From the NCBI GenBank assembly GCA_964059195.1, contig CAXKWD010000007.1, positions 152,541,269 through 152,605,268 on the forward strand: a DNA stretch of 64,000 nucleotides. Direction: 5' to 3'. This stretch comes from Ectobius pallidus. Lineage: Eukaryota > Arthropoda > Insecta > Blattodea > Ectobiidae. Within the stretch, counting starts at the first letter, position 1. The number at the start of each line of letters is the position of its first letter. Made by a program: the position numbers and the translations under genes. This document shows, piece by piece, positions 1 to 9,690 of this stretch. Below the pieces are notes generated by a model that saw nothing but the letters and a program-made list of their open reading frames with translations, made no database searches and was not told where the DNA came from.

Positions 1-603
1 CATGAAAATCTATATATACTCAGCCTTACACAAGGTTTTGATGCTAATACCTGAATTATAAAAACACCAAAACAATAACAACATGTGGCATTGATTTGCT
101 TACTTTTAAATTAACATAAATATTATGTAGCCTAATTCTAAACTTACAGTTAACTGTTTTGAAGTGAAATCACTACTGAAGATCCTTGATATAGTCTTCA
201 AAAGCTTCAGTAGTTTGATGTATTTCTTTTTCAGAGAGATTGTGGACTCTGCCTGTCGGAGTCACTGGATTTACTTTACACAAGACATAAGTTACTGGAA
301 GCCATAGTATATCTTGACTTCTAGGGTAGGAGAAAGATGTTGATGGACCAGCTGGATATAAAAAAGAAACCTTACTTCATCCTTGCTCTTTTCTTTTGCC
401 ACAACATATGCTAGCAACCAGTTGTTTTCATAGATTATGGTAATGTAACCACTAATGTCTGTTATTTGCAGTCTTTACTTTTGAGTTACTTAAGGGGATA
501 GGAATAAAAGCATGAAGTTTCTGAGTACCTTGTACTGTTAGAGACTTGCTTAGGCGATTTTCCAAAAATCTGTCTGTTTCTATGTATTCTTCTTGACTTA
601 CAT
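1..603 (+). repeat. Left arm of long inverted repeat
   Basis: This arm pairs with 1234-1839 with only scattered substitutions and small indels. One difference matters: the run at 360-365 has 6 A, while its partner in the right arm has 7 T, which shifts the reading frame of the coding remnant in this arm. Confidence 0.85.
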
Positions 604-1206
604 GCATAAAATTTGCCACAAAAATGTTCTGAATTGCCCACTCGTACAACTGAAATGGTGTATGAATTTGGTTCTCGTAAGTGCTTTGTAAGCTGGTTCG
701 GGCAGCTAACCTTTTCACCATTCTGCCAATGCCATCACATGGTCCCTTTCCATGTGCTGTTGCTGAAAAATGCCATTCAGCATCAATGTCAAAGTCATCT
801 TTGCGGTTACACAAGTTTGTAAAAATTTTTCTGTTTTTGTACTGGGTTGCAGACCCATCAGAGAAGTTTTTTCTTTTTGATCCTGTTACCAAACCTACTT
901 TTCATGAAGCCAATAATATATATATATATTTTTTTTAAACAGTAAAGTGCAATTGTGTTGTGCTCTAAACATTCAGAAATCACTACAAAACTCACATGTT
1001 CAGTCTTTTCCCTTTTGTAATAAATGACAAATGGGTGGACTGTGGCTTGCCCACTGGTCCAATGGTACCTTGGGCTTCATCTTGAAGAATAAAACTGCAA
1101 TTTTCTTCAATATCACATATGACGAGAACTTCTGTGTTTTGAGATTTTCATTAGTATTATTCATGAAAGAGCTTTGCTGCTTGGCAATGAAATCATGTAT
1201 GACCAA
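180..1206 (-). pseudogene. Decayed transposon-type protein gene (minus strand)
   Basis: Read on the minus strand, several segments in different frames resemble one protein type that I recall as common in arthropod genomes as a transposon-associated protein. In order: a segment with VPLDQWASHSPPICHLLQ (about 1080-1020), then VVISECLEHNTIALYC (about 985-938), then a longer open stretch from 892 to 452 with FSDGSATQYKN, EWHFSATAHGKGPCDGIG and VKRLAARTSLQ, then a C-terminal segment ending in VHNLSEKE and FEDYIKDLQ (about 430-180). At least three frame changes or stops separate these pieces, and a 6-A run at 360-365 breaks the last one. I see these motifs directly; the family assignment is from memory and no domain name is claimed. 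No intact start or intron structure can be defined. It is almost certainly non-functional. Confidence 0.55.
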
Positions 1207-1233
1207 AGCAGAGAGATTTCCACAAATAAATAT

Positions 1234-1839
1234 ATGTAAGTCAAGAAGAATACATAGGAGCAGACAGATTTTTGGAAAATCGCCTAAGCAAGTCTCTAAC
1301 AGTACAAGGTACTCAGAAACTTCATGCTTTTATTCCTATCCCCTTAAGTAACTCAAAAGTAAAGACTGCAAATAACAGACATTAGTGGTTACATTACCGT
1401 AATCTATGAAAACAACTGGTTGCTAGCATATGTTGTGGCAAAAGAAAAGAGCAAGGATGAAGTAAGGTTTCTTTTTTTATATCCAGCTGGTCCATCAACA
1501 TCTTTCTCCTACCCTAGAAGTCAAGATATACTATGGCTTCCAGTAACTTATGTCTTGTGTAAAGTAAATCCAGTGACTCCGACAGGCAAAGTCCACAATC
1601 TCTCTGAAAAAGAAATACATCAAACTACTGAAGCTTTTGAAGACTATATCAAGGATCTTCAGTAGTGATTTCACTTCAAAACAGTTAACTGTAAGTTTAG
1701 AATTAGGCTACATAATATTTATGTTAATTTAAAAGTAAGCAAATCAATGCCACATGTTGTTATTGTTTTGGTGTTTTTATAATTCAGGTATTAGCATCAA
1801 AACCTTGTGTAAGGCTGAGTATCTATATAGATTTTCATG
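1234..1839 (-). repeat. Right arm of long inverted repeat
   Basis: Reverse complement of 1-603. The match begins around ATGTAAGTCAAGAAG and runs to GATTTTCATG at 1830-1839. Sequence after 1839 has no counterpart in the window. Confidence 0.85.
1260..1665 (+). pseudogene. Inverted 3'-end copy of the transposon-type gene
   Basis: The right arm repeats the last part of the same gene on the plus strand. It begins around ADRFLENRLSKSLTVQGTQK, changes frame near the TAG at 1384, and continues as DISGYIT, ENNWLLAYVVAKEKSKDEV and PSTSFSYPRSQDILWLP to the stop after FEDYIKDLQ at 1665. The C-terminal 81 codons from the ATG at 1420 are open here, whereas the left-arm copy is frameshifted in its T/A run. 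The upstream part of the gene is missing from this arm, so it cannot encode the whole protein. Two frames are needed to read the segment, which fits either an ancestral frameshift shared by both arms or a lost short intron. Confidence 0.5.
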
Positions 1840-2559
1840 TGAACCCATTACAATCCCAAGTTTAAACTTACACAATCAGTTTATAAACACGTAAGGGTTG
1901 TTTTAGAATTTTTTCAATTATTTCAAAATGGCGCATTTTGAAATATCAAAAATCAAAATTTAAATTTCAAATTTGACAATGTTCATTTATTTTAACCCAT
2001 ATTAAGTTGCATATCAAATAAAAGAGCCTAGAAAATGCTGCAAAATGACACCTTTCCCACCTTTCTATCTTAATTAGGAGAGCTGCAATAGCAATTTAAA
2101 AATATGCTGATCTTACGATTTTGGGAGATTTCTGAAACTTTACATAGCCATATTTTCAAAACCGGTTGACATATAAAGACAAAATTTTGTATTTTTCTTA
2201 GTCTGTATAGAGGGAACCTATGTACTAAATTTCATTAAAATCTAAGATGGTCAGGTAAAAAAAGTATCAAAATTGTGTTGAGTTGATACGGAATCACTCA
2301 TGCATGAATACCATCGAGGGTGCATGGCATCCGTTAAGGCGTCGTCTATCTCACGGCGGTGTTCCCTCCAGAGATTAGGATTTATTCGCCAACCATCTGT
2401 GTTGAGTACCTTTGGAGGTAGGACGTCAAATGCCTTAACGTCGACGCCTTAATGTTCTTAGCCTATATATGGATTCTATAAGTTTTGAAGAACAGAATAA
2501 CATGAATTTTGGCCATTTTTCGACTTTGAAAAAAAAATTACCAAAGAAAGCAGTGTGGT
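1840..2559. other. No gene seen; AT-rich spacer with a short palindrome
   Basis: I recognise no coding or RNA gene. At 1920-1944 an 11-bp arm ATTTCAAAATG and its exact inverse flank the 3-bp spacer GCG. At 2335-2345 and 2442-2452 an 11-bp inverted repeat (TTAAGGCGTCG and its complement) encloses a GC-richer 100-bp stretch. It could be part of an old element. Confidence 0.5.
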
Positions 2560-2944
2560 CGACCTTCCCCCCACACGCCACTCACCTGGCCGCTTCCCTG
2601 CCTGGTCACTTTCCACTTGTCCAGCAGCGCATGCCACCATGCTGGTAGCCGCTGCTCAACCACAACGCCGGTAATGCATAATTGCAATTGGCATGTCACC
2701 TAATATTTCACAATAAAAATAGACCCTTGCACCTCCACATAATATTTCTGCAAGACTGTACTTTGCAACACAAGCTGGTCCCCTTTCCACATGCCACTTG
2801 CCTGACTGCTTTTCCGCCTGCCTGGCTTCCCCGCAGCGCATGCCATCATGCCTGTAGCCGCTGTTCTACCTCAACCCAGGTAATGCTTTGGAATTGACAT
2901 GTCATCTAATATTTCACAATAAAAAAATACCCTTGCGCTTCCAC
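2560..2944 (+). repeat. Two diverged tandem copies of a ~207-bp repeat
   Basis: Landmarks recur at an offset of 206-210 bp: GCAGCGCATGCCA at about 2625 and 2834, and TAATATTTCACAATAAAA at 2701 and 2907. The second copy continues after the hAT insertion as ATAATATTTTACAG and ATGACCCTTGCAA from 3628. The unit is GC-richer than its surroundings. I do not recognise its family. Confidence 0.65.
2937..2944 (+). repeat. Target-site duplication of the hAT MITE (left copy)
   Basis: GCTTCCAC, identical to 3620-3627. Confidence 0.9.
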
Positions 2945-3619
2945 TAGTGATGGGTCGTACCAGCTCAAATGTGCGTGCTAGCTCTTTTGCTCCCGCACAC
3001 AAATGAGAGTCGTTCAAAAGAGTCAGTTCGTTCATTGTGCTGGGTACAAGTTTGTATATTGAGGCAGCTCTTTCCAGTTCACGTAGTTCGCATGACATTT
3101 CATAGATGGCAAGTGCATTACGAGCGGGTAAACGAGCTGCCTACTATATCTCCAGCTCGTTTTTGAACGACCTCGTTCATGTAGTTCGCATGGCATCTCA
3201 TAGATGGCAATCTTTCCGCATCTTACCTCCACGTTGGAGTATTTGTGGCTTTAGACATAAAACATAACTTTTCTTCGTTCTGCTAGATGTTAAGATGTGT
3301 AACAAAGCAGCCCACATGAATGTCGAGAAAACAAATTGGCAAGTTCGGTTTCCTTCAATTCTCCAGGCATAACACTCATGTTAGAGCAGTCGAAGTCACG
3401 TGTGTATTTACGGCCACCTTATTGGCTGTTCACGAGCTAGCTCATGAGCTGGTTCACGAAATGAGCTGGTACGACTCCTGCCTCATTGCAATTTCGTTAC
3501 TTTTGTGTGCCGACTCTTATTTTGAACGACCAGCTCTTAGTAAACGAGCTGGTTCGTTACCAGTTCAAAACAACGTGCCGTTCAAAAGTGTCAGTTCATT
3601 CATGAACGACCCATCACTA
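2945..3619. mobile_element. Non-autonomous hAT element (MITE), 675 bp
   Basis: The ends are TAGTGATGGGTCGT and its exact inverse, a 14-bp TIR of the TAGTGATGGG type common in hAT elements. The perfect 8-bp duplication GCTTCCAC flanks it at 2937-2944 and 3620-3627, which is the hAT target-duplication length. Inside, a ~30-bp motif containing TAGTTCGCATG and TCATAGATGGCAA occurs twice (about 3078 and 3180), and many GAGCT/CTCGTT motifs crowd both ends. There is no transposase, so it depended on a helper. It split the older 207-bp repeat. Confidence 0.92.
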
Positions 3620-3627
3620 GCTTCCAC
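3620..3627 (+). repeat. Target-site duplication of the hAT MITE (right copy)
   Basis: GCTTCCAC, identical to 2937-2944. Joining the flanks restores a continuous copy of the 207-bp repeat. Confidence 0.9.
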
Positions 3628-3742
3628 ATAATATTTTACAGTTATAAAAATGACCCTTGCAACAAAATAGGCTATTTCACAATACAAAAATACCCTTTGC
3701 AAGGATTTTTATTCATTACCGTATCTCAAAAGTACTGTACGG

Positions 3743-3890
3743 TTTTATTACTTGACTCCTTTCTGAATGTCTGATTCATTTAGCCATTATAAATTCTAAA
3801 TGAGAATCCCATTTGAGTTGTTAATCGAGTCTAGTACTAAGAAAATTAACATTTTCAGAATTTTGAGATGCATTAGGCCTATCTAATGTA
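3743..3890 (+). repeat. ~145-bp dispersed direct repeat, copy 1
   Basis: It starts TTTTATTACTTGACTCCTTT and includes GAGTCTAGTACTAAG-like and TTGAGATGCATTA segments. A diverged copy in the same orientation lies at 6702-6843. No coding content was recognised. Confidence 0.8.
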
Positions 3891-3911
3891 ATGTCTGGAC
3901 AAATGAATGTA

Positions 3912-4551
3912 CAGGGTCCGGCAGAGAAACCTGACGGTTTTTAAATTGAAATTACGACAAAACTGAATCGTTGGCGTACATTATTATATTTCAGAATTAC
4001 AATACATCTCAAAGTATTTTACCTACATCAATTACTTTTTGAAAATTGTGTTCCTACTTCAATCCACAAAGCTAAATAAGCCCATTACATCAAAATTATT
4101 AATATGGTTTCGTGAAAAGTTGGAATCAGCCGAAACTGCATAGTGTCGTAACTCGTCGCCAGTACATCTCGCGCTTGCGGATTCAAGTAAAAAACAATTG
4201 TTACCCACAATAGTATGGTATTACGTCATGGAATATTCTCATTTTGATGAATGTTGAAATGGCGGCGAAACTGATGCAATCTTGTTTACACGTAGGTTTC
4301 ATAACTAAGTTTTGCAATTGTTTTCAGCTGATTCCAACTTTTCACGAAACCATATTAATAATTTTGATGTAATGGGCTTATTTAGCTTTGTGGATTCAAG
4401 TAGGAACACAATTTTCAAAAAGTAATTGATGTAGGTAAAATACTTTGAGGTGTATTGTAATTCTAAAATAAAATAATGTACCGGTATGCAAACGATACAG
4501 TTTTGACGTAATTTCAATTTAAAAACCGTGAGGTTTCTCTGCCGGACCCTG
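3912..4551. mobile_element. Fold-back MITE with ~220-bp TIRs, Tc1/mariner type
   Basis: The left end CAGGGTCCGGCAGAGAAACC (3912) is matched by its inverse ending at 4551. TA lies immediately outside both ends (3910-3911 and 4552-4553). Pairing continues for about 219 bp (3912-4130 against 4327-4551), leaving a loop of under 200 bp. The TA duplication and CAGGG start fit the Tc1/mariner superfamily, but no transposase is present. Short open frames inside the arms are by-products. Confidence 0.88.
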
Positions 4552-4553
4552 TA

Positions 4554-4828
4554 GAAATCATGGTCTTGGTAGGCTTATTCCATTCATTATATATTGACTA
4601 CAATGCAGTCAGATGTTTGTAAATTTGTTATGTCAGTCCTTGCTTCAGATGTGCGAATTTAACAAGGAATGTAGGCTATGTTAATTCTAGAGAGCCTTCA
4701 AGAACTCTCTCATTCTCAATGCATATAGCCATCCTATTTGCATTGCATTCAGACATCTAGCAATAGACTAAAAACTGAACAAGTGATACTGTAAAATGAC
4801 ATATATAGCATTATACTCTCTTCTGTAT
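4554..4828. other. No feature seen
   Basis: This is an AT-rich spacer between two DNA elements. Neither a coding trace nor a repeat was recognised. Confidence 0.5.
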
Positions 4829-4830
4829 TA

Positions 4831-5509
4831 CGAGGGTTGATCAGAAAAAAAGGTTACAAGTCGAATAAAGAAATATTTATTAACAATAGACAGAAAATAC
4901 AAAAAGGAATTAAGAGGCATACATGCTTATCACTTTTCGACATAATCACCAAGTCTGTTTAGGCATTTATCAGAACGCACAAGCAACTTGTATAACCCGT
5001 CTTGGTAGAAATCAGGTCCCTGTCCATTGAGCCAGGTCTCGGTGGATGTTTTCACAGCCCTGTCTGAGGAGAACCGACTGCTGGATAAGTGCTCCTTCAA
5101 CTTCGGAAACAGGAAATAGTCACTGGGTGCCAAATCTGGGCTGTATGGGGGATGACTCCAGATTTCCCACCCGAACCATCACAACAGTTCCTGCGTTGCT
5201 TGAGCAGTATGGGGCCTGGCATTGTCATGCAGGAGGATGACACCTTCACTCAACTGTGAATGTCAGATGCAGACACATTCTTTGCCCATAAAAATCGAAT
5301 TAAGGCTCGCACTTCCAAATGAGACCAATTTTCTAAGTGTCTTGCCATTTCAATTGTCCTGAACCCTCCGGGAACTTTCACTGCCTACCCGAACACCAGC
5401 TGTATGACAAGTAGCGCCATCTGTCTCCACTCTGGAGAAACAAAAGTTCTCCATAATACGTAGTTTTCAAATGCTGCTGCTTGTAACCTTTTTTTCTGAT
5501 CAACCCTCA
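4831..5509 (-). mobile_element. Internally deleted mariner element, 679 bp
   Basis: TIRs of about 29 bp begin GAGGGTTGATCAGAAAAAAA at 4832 and pair with the inverse ending at 5508. TA flanks both sides (4829-4830, 5510-5511). A full-length mariner is about 1.3 kb, so roughly half is missing. The interior encodes recognisable mariner transposase N- and C-terminal pieces on the minus strand, joined across the deletion. Confidence 0.92.
4930..5348 (-). pseudogene. Mariner transposase, internally deleted
   Basis: From an ATG at 5348 the minus strand reads MARHLENWSHLEVRALIRFL and then AKNVSASDIHS, matching the helix-turn-helix start of mariner transposases. It then jumps, in another frame, to ILLHDNARPHTAQ, which holds the second catalytic Asp. 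Next come HPPYSPDLAPSDYFLFPKLK (the third catalytic Asp) and a C-terminus ending GDYVEK with a stop at 4930. The HDNARPHTA and SPDLAPSDYFLF motifs are diagnostic for the mariner D,D34D family. The region with the first catalytic Asp is absent, a stop interrupts the segment after ELL, and the join changes frame. It cannot make an active enzyme, although its ends could still have been mobilised in trans. Confidence 0.9.
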
Positions 5510-5515
5510 TAGGTT

Positions 5516-5651
5516 TCAAGTGGACTTTTTCTTCACAGTAATACATAATCAATTTCACAATATTATGTTGGGACATTTTTGTAGCAGCATTAATGGTCAG
5601 AATGCAAAAAGTAATTTTCTAAATGGTAGGAGTAAATATACTTACACAATG
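5516..5651. other. Short spacer, no feature seen
   Basis: AT-rich sequence between the mariner and the next TA-flanked element. Confidence 0.4.
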
Positions 5652-5653
5652 TA

Positions 5654-6414
5654 CAGTCGATCAAATAAAAAACGTCGGGACTCGTATGCAGTTAAAATTA
5701 AAGTTTTAACGTATTAGTTAAAAAGTTTCCTATAAAAAACATAAAATACAGGACATTCTCGGAACATATGAGGCCATGCGACAGGAGGGAAAAAAATTAA
5801 CGAGGGAAAAAATGAACTACGCGGAAAGCGCAACACACGATATTCAACTTAATGTATTGTCATAATTCATTTTGCTGTGTGTCATCGCGCCACATGGGCC
5901 TACAAATGCTAGCTTGAAAGAAAGTGTAGTTAGGGCTGTAACTGACCTGCATTTTTCGGCCTCTGAAGCATCGAGAAGGTTCCATATTTCTTAAAGACCA
6001 TATTTCTTAATGCGACCGGAAGTTTTCATAGGAATCGTGGATCTGGCCAGCCGCGTATTTCGATGCTAGATTGGTTGCAGAAGTTGAACGTAAGTTATTG
6101 ATTTTGCACCACAAGTACCGGTATTATAAAATAAAATCTTTAAAAAGTGCTCCTTGAATAATCATATTCCTTGCGAATTTATTAATTATTAATATTATAA
6201 GAATTTGCAACCAAGAATATGGCGGATGTGAGACATATAGCCACAGCCTTCTATACATGTTTGTTTTGGAACAAAACTGACTAAACAATCAAGAAAATAC
6301 ATGGATAGACAAGAGGCGTGTGTGAACCTAACCTTAAGTCTTCCTGTACATGCTCATATGCTCGTTCGTGACACTTAATCAAATACTGCCCGACGTTTTT
6401 TATTTGACCGACTG
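5654..6414. mobile_element. Non-autonomous TA-flanked element, 761 bp
   Basis: The left end reads CAGTCGATCAAATAAAAAAC and then GTCGGG. The right end is its inverse with one mismatch in the first ten bases (CAGTCGGTC). TA is duplicated at 5652-5653 and 6415-6416. The TIR is about 27 bp. The interior shows no recognisable transposase. The TA target and CAGT start suggest a Tc1/mariner-superfamily MITE. Confidence 0.85.
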
Positions 6415-6701
6415 TACTTTGTAATTAGGCTAATGCAATTTACTTTGTTTTCAAGTGTTAAATATCCAACAATTTTCAAATTTCATTTTTTCATTTGTTT
6501 TTAACAATTCATCGCAAAAAGAGGAAAAGTCCTCGTCCTATAAATATCCAGAAGATTGTATGATTTGTTGACATCTAACATGCTTCAAAATGCTTAAATG
6601 CTTCACTATTTATAAAGTTATGGTACTGCAAAAAGTTATTACAATGATTGCTCCATCATCAGAAGAAGGAAACAGTTTTTGTTCATTGCCTCAAAGGAAA
6701 A

Positions 6702-6843
6702 TTTTATTACTTGACTCCTTTCTGAATGTCTGATTCATTTAACCTTTATAAAATCAAAATATGAATCGTATTTGAGTTGATAATCAAGTCTAGTACTAAG
6801 AAATTTGACTTTTTCAGAATGTTGAGATGCATTATTTAATGTA
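6702..6843 (+). repeat. ~145-bp dispersed direct repeat, copy 2
   Basis: Same orientation as 3743-3890, with scattered substitutions and a few indels. The two copies bracket the three TA-targeting elements at 3912-6414. Confidence 0.8.
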
Positions 6844-7265
6844 AGCTTTAAAGTAAACAGTAAAGAGGAAGTTTTGCCATCTCCTAAGTGATGAAAAACT
6901 TATTTTACAGACAGAATTGCAGTCGAGAGGGAGATGACGAATATGCTGGGCCTTATAAAGTGTGCAAGAATAAGGAACTGACAAGAAATACTCCAACCTG
7001 AGACTTCCAAGGAAATCAACTCTAGAAGATCGCCCAATCAACTGCTTCCGTGCAAAGTGGGATCACTGAGGTGAGCTGTTTTTTTATTTTATTTTTTTAT
7101 TTATTTATATATACCGAAACACTAGCATAATTACGCCACTTCTTCATGAACATTACATCGGTAGCTACAAATACTTTGCACTGATTCACCCTTATCTAGA
7201 CGTTGTAAAATATTAAGTCTGTCTTGCATGTTTACAGTTGTATGCTTTTGTTTTTCACTAATTTT
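6844..7265. other. No gene seen
   Basis: This stretch has a T-rich tract near 7080-7110 but no coding trace or element boundary that I can support. Confidence 0.45.
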
Positions 7266-7532
7266 TTAGAACATTTTTGTAACTACACTAACAGACACAC
7301 GTAAAAATTAAACTCACAGTAAAAGATGATAACAGCACAAGAGTAAAATTCACATCTGAAATGAATGCAATCGTCAAGTGAACTGATATGATTTGTTTAC
7401 ACTTAAGATTGGAAACTGAACAGACATGTTTATTCTAGTCGATTACTGCCATGAGAAACCCTTCCGCACTCAGATAGCTCATTCCAAGAAGTCAACCGGA
7501 CCATCCGAGGTCGGACTAGAGAGAGTCAACCG
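7266..7532 (-). mobile_element. Fragment of pogo-like MITE (same family as 14884-15309)
   Basis: The stretch from AGAACATTTTTGTAACTAC to GACTAGAGAGAGTCAACCG is the reverse complement of about 14884-15145, at clearly lower than full identity. Its right end is followed by TA at 7533-7534, as for the intact copy. The opposite TIR is not found, so this copy seems truncated at the left near 7266. Confidence 0.7.
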
Positions 7533-7534
7533 TA

Positions 7535-8001
7535 CTGTTAAAATAAAATTTATAAGTGGATACTCTTATTCTTGAGATTTCAAACTGTAGTAATAAAAAA
7601 TAAAATTCTGGTTTTTTCTTCTTCTTTCTTTCTTTCCTACCAAAATTGAAGTACCTTCTTACTGTGGTCAGCGCTCAAGCATGAATTTTCTTATTCGGGA
7701 GTACTCTAGACTAAATTTCTTTATATGCTGAAAGAATTTATTTAAAAATGAGTACTAAATACAATTTATTATTATTCTTGCAGGGGTGTGTGATTGGGCT
7801 TGGCTTTTCTCAACTGGGAGGAATCACTTACCTTCAACATCTCTATCTCAGCTCCTCCCATCATTCAATATAATAAGCTGTTCTGCGCCTGTTCCTTCAC
7901 GGATTTTCCTGCTTTGTGCTAGAAACATTGGATTCCATACCAGGGGCTTATTAAAAACATCTTGTTGCTATATTTCTTTGATTAGTTCTAAGGTAAGATT
8001 A
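7535..8001. other. No gene seen
   Basis: AT-rich with a pyrimidine tract around 7616-7637. An open frame at 7786-8007 has no recognisable protein character. Confidence 0.45.
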
Positions 8002-8849
8002 TCGTAAAGCAGGGTTGGCATTTTCCCGTCCAAAACTAATTTTTACCATCCCATTGGGAAAAACTGGTAAATACCGGGAAAAAGTGGGAAAAACTTGAAA
8101 ACATTATGATACCGGTATATAAAAAAATCCAACTTCATGGATTATATTCTTATTCCAAAACATTTCTGTGTAATTTCTTCAGAAATAGTTTTTAAAAAAT
8201 GTCATAGTTATAACATAATAATATCAAGCTTTATGATTCCATGATGCAATAAATAAACCTTCAGAAATATTTACTTTTATTGTTTATTTGATTTATAGAG
8301 GCTGTAGTAGTCAAGCCCAAAATAAATAACTGAAGTTCAGGCTAAAAACTATAAATATAAATTCACAGTATTTGCAATACACAGTTCAGTTTCAATCAGA
8401 AAAGGAGCCTTTTCCAAAGACATTTTTTCATCTGATATTATTATTCTCTATCCCATTTAAGAACTATCCTGTTCAAAACAAAGAGGCGTGGCTGTCATAG
8501 TACGCACATGAGAACGCATGTCATCACCGTGTTATTGATAGTTTGTTTATTCTCAGTACAACTCACCAACTTGGTCGTCGTGAACAATGAATCATTTGTT
8601 TTGTTTGCTAATTGATATACTGTAATGATGACGATGCCAGTGAGAGTTTGTTATTTCACATGTAAATGTTGATATTATTGTTGCATGAACTTACGAACAC
8701 TCGTTAGGCACACCCTGGTAATGGCGCATGCTAATGACATTAATCAATCACGTTTTGTCACATGATGCGAATTTTCCGCAAACTCTCTGTGAGTTCTCCT
8801 CCCCTTTGTTTTGACTAGGATCAAACTAGAATGGGATCAATTATAGTAG

Positions 8850-9061
8850 TGTGTCACCTTCTGTGTAGTGGAAGAATCTTTAAAAAAAGGAATTGATACA
8901 AACTTTCTGAAACTAATGGAATACCTTTTAGGATGTCCTGCATCATCCACATCTTTGGAGCTTATTTATTCAATGTTCTCATTTATTCATAACAAAAATA
9001 GAAACAGATTAGGCTTACAACAGCTTCTGAATTAGTGTTTTATTACACGATTTTGAAGTAA
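8850..9061 (+). pseudogene. hAT transposase C-terminal fragment
   Basis: The plus strand reads ESLKKGIDTNFLKLMEYLL, then CPASSTSLELIYSMFSFIHN and KNRNRLGLQ. After a one-base frame change at about 9019 it continues as TASELVFYYTILK and a stop at 9061. The order PASS-S-E...FS...RNRLG...LVF is the C-terminal dimerisation region of hAT transposases. The upstream catalytic region was not found: a stop lies just before 8850. It sits inside a TIR pair of hAT type, just left of the inner hAT insertion, which fits it being the remnant of the outer element's own enzyme. Confidence 0.75.
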
Positions 9062-9184
9062 AACTTTGTAATTGTTTAGAAATTCTAGGGTGGGTTGATA
9101 CCAGATTTTCTCGATACTCGATACCGATACATGATTTTTTTTCCTCGATACTCGATACCTTCAACATTTCTAGTTTCAATAAAT

Positions 9185-9355
9185 CCATCCATCCCATTGG
9201 CGTTACGGTCCTTGTAGAACCAGAGCCTGGTATACACCTCCAGGTTCTGATTCCCATCTCTTGAAGGTCCTCTACCACATCCTCCAACCACTTCTTCCTA
9301 GGTCTTCCGATACGCCTCCTCCCTCCTGGGGTTCCTTTATGAATTCTACTTACTA
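9185..9355 (-). pseudogene. LINE polyprotein C-terminus (3' block)
   Basis: After the insertion the minus strand resumes in LINE-like sequence: SRIHKGTPGGRRRIGRPRKK, then WLEDVVEDLQEMGIRTWR. The G-R-P-R-K-W-D-DL pattern is the usual end of these proteins. Joining GSLV from 12110 to VSRIHKGTPGG across the insertion keeps the reading frame if one copy of the short target duplication is removed. A frame change beyond TWR disrupts the tail. Confidence 0.82.
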
Positions 9356-9690
9356 TAGACCATGGGCTACCAATAGCAAACCCCCCCCCGTGGGATTTTC
9401 TGACACACATATTTTCTTGTTGGTATTGTCGTCTAGTTTAAGATTTTACTTGTTTGCCTCTTATCAATTACAGCATTTACCCGGAAACCCCGGAAAACTA
9501 CGGAAATCCAGAGAAAATGAGTTTGTTTTAATTTTTTATTGTTCTTTGCCCCTAATATTCCCAGGGAATTTCTGACTCAAACATTTTTGTTCGTATTGCC
9601 ATCTTGTTTAAGGTTTCAGTGGTTTGCCCTTTACAAATTACAACATATCGCCGGAAAACCACGTATATACGGAAAAAATAACTATGTTTT

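Larger units (their letters stand above)
1..1839. mobile_element. Element with ~605-bp inverted arms around a decayed transposon-type gene
   Basis: Bases 1-603 and 1234-1839 are near-identical reverse complements, both ending outward in CATGAAAATC. The 630-bp spacer between them is not symmetric and holds the upstream part of a minus-strand coding remnant whose 3' end lies in the left arm. The right arm is therefore an inverted second copy of the 3' part of that gene plus its flank. The left terminus coincides with the window edge, so a target duplication cannot be tested and the element may extend further left. It could be a fold-back DNA transposon or an inverted duplication of one transposon end. 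The superfamily is not assigned. Confidence 0.7.

Noticed and set aside
2281..2460. Possible short element bounded by TTAAGGCGTCG inverted repeats
   Set aside because: The 11-bp inverted repeat is real, but no target duplication or second copy is visible, so I list it only as part of the spacer.
3320..3631. 103-codon open frame
   Set aside because: It lies inside the non-autonomous hAT MITE and across its target site, with no recognisable protein features.
4305..4517. 70-codon minus-strand open frame
   Set aside because: It lies entirely in the right arm of the fold-back MITE.
7786..8007. 73-codon plus-strand frame that could be a host exon
   Set aside because: No conserved motif and no splice context that I could support; it runs into the outer hAT end.
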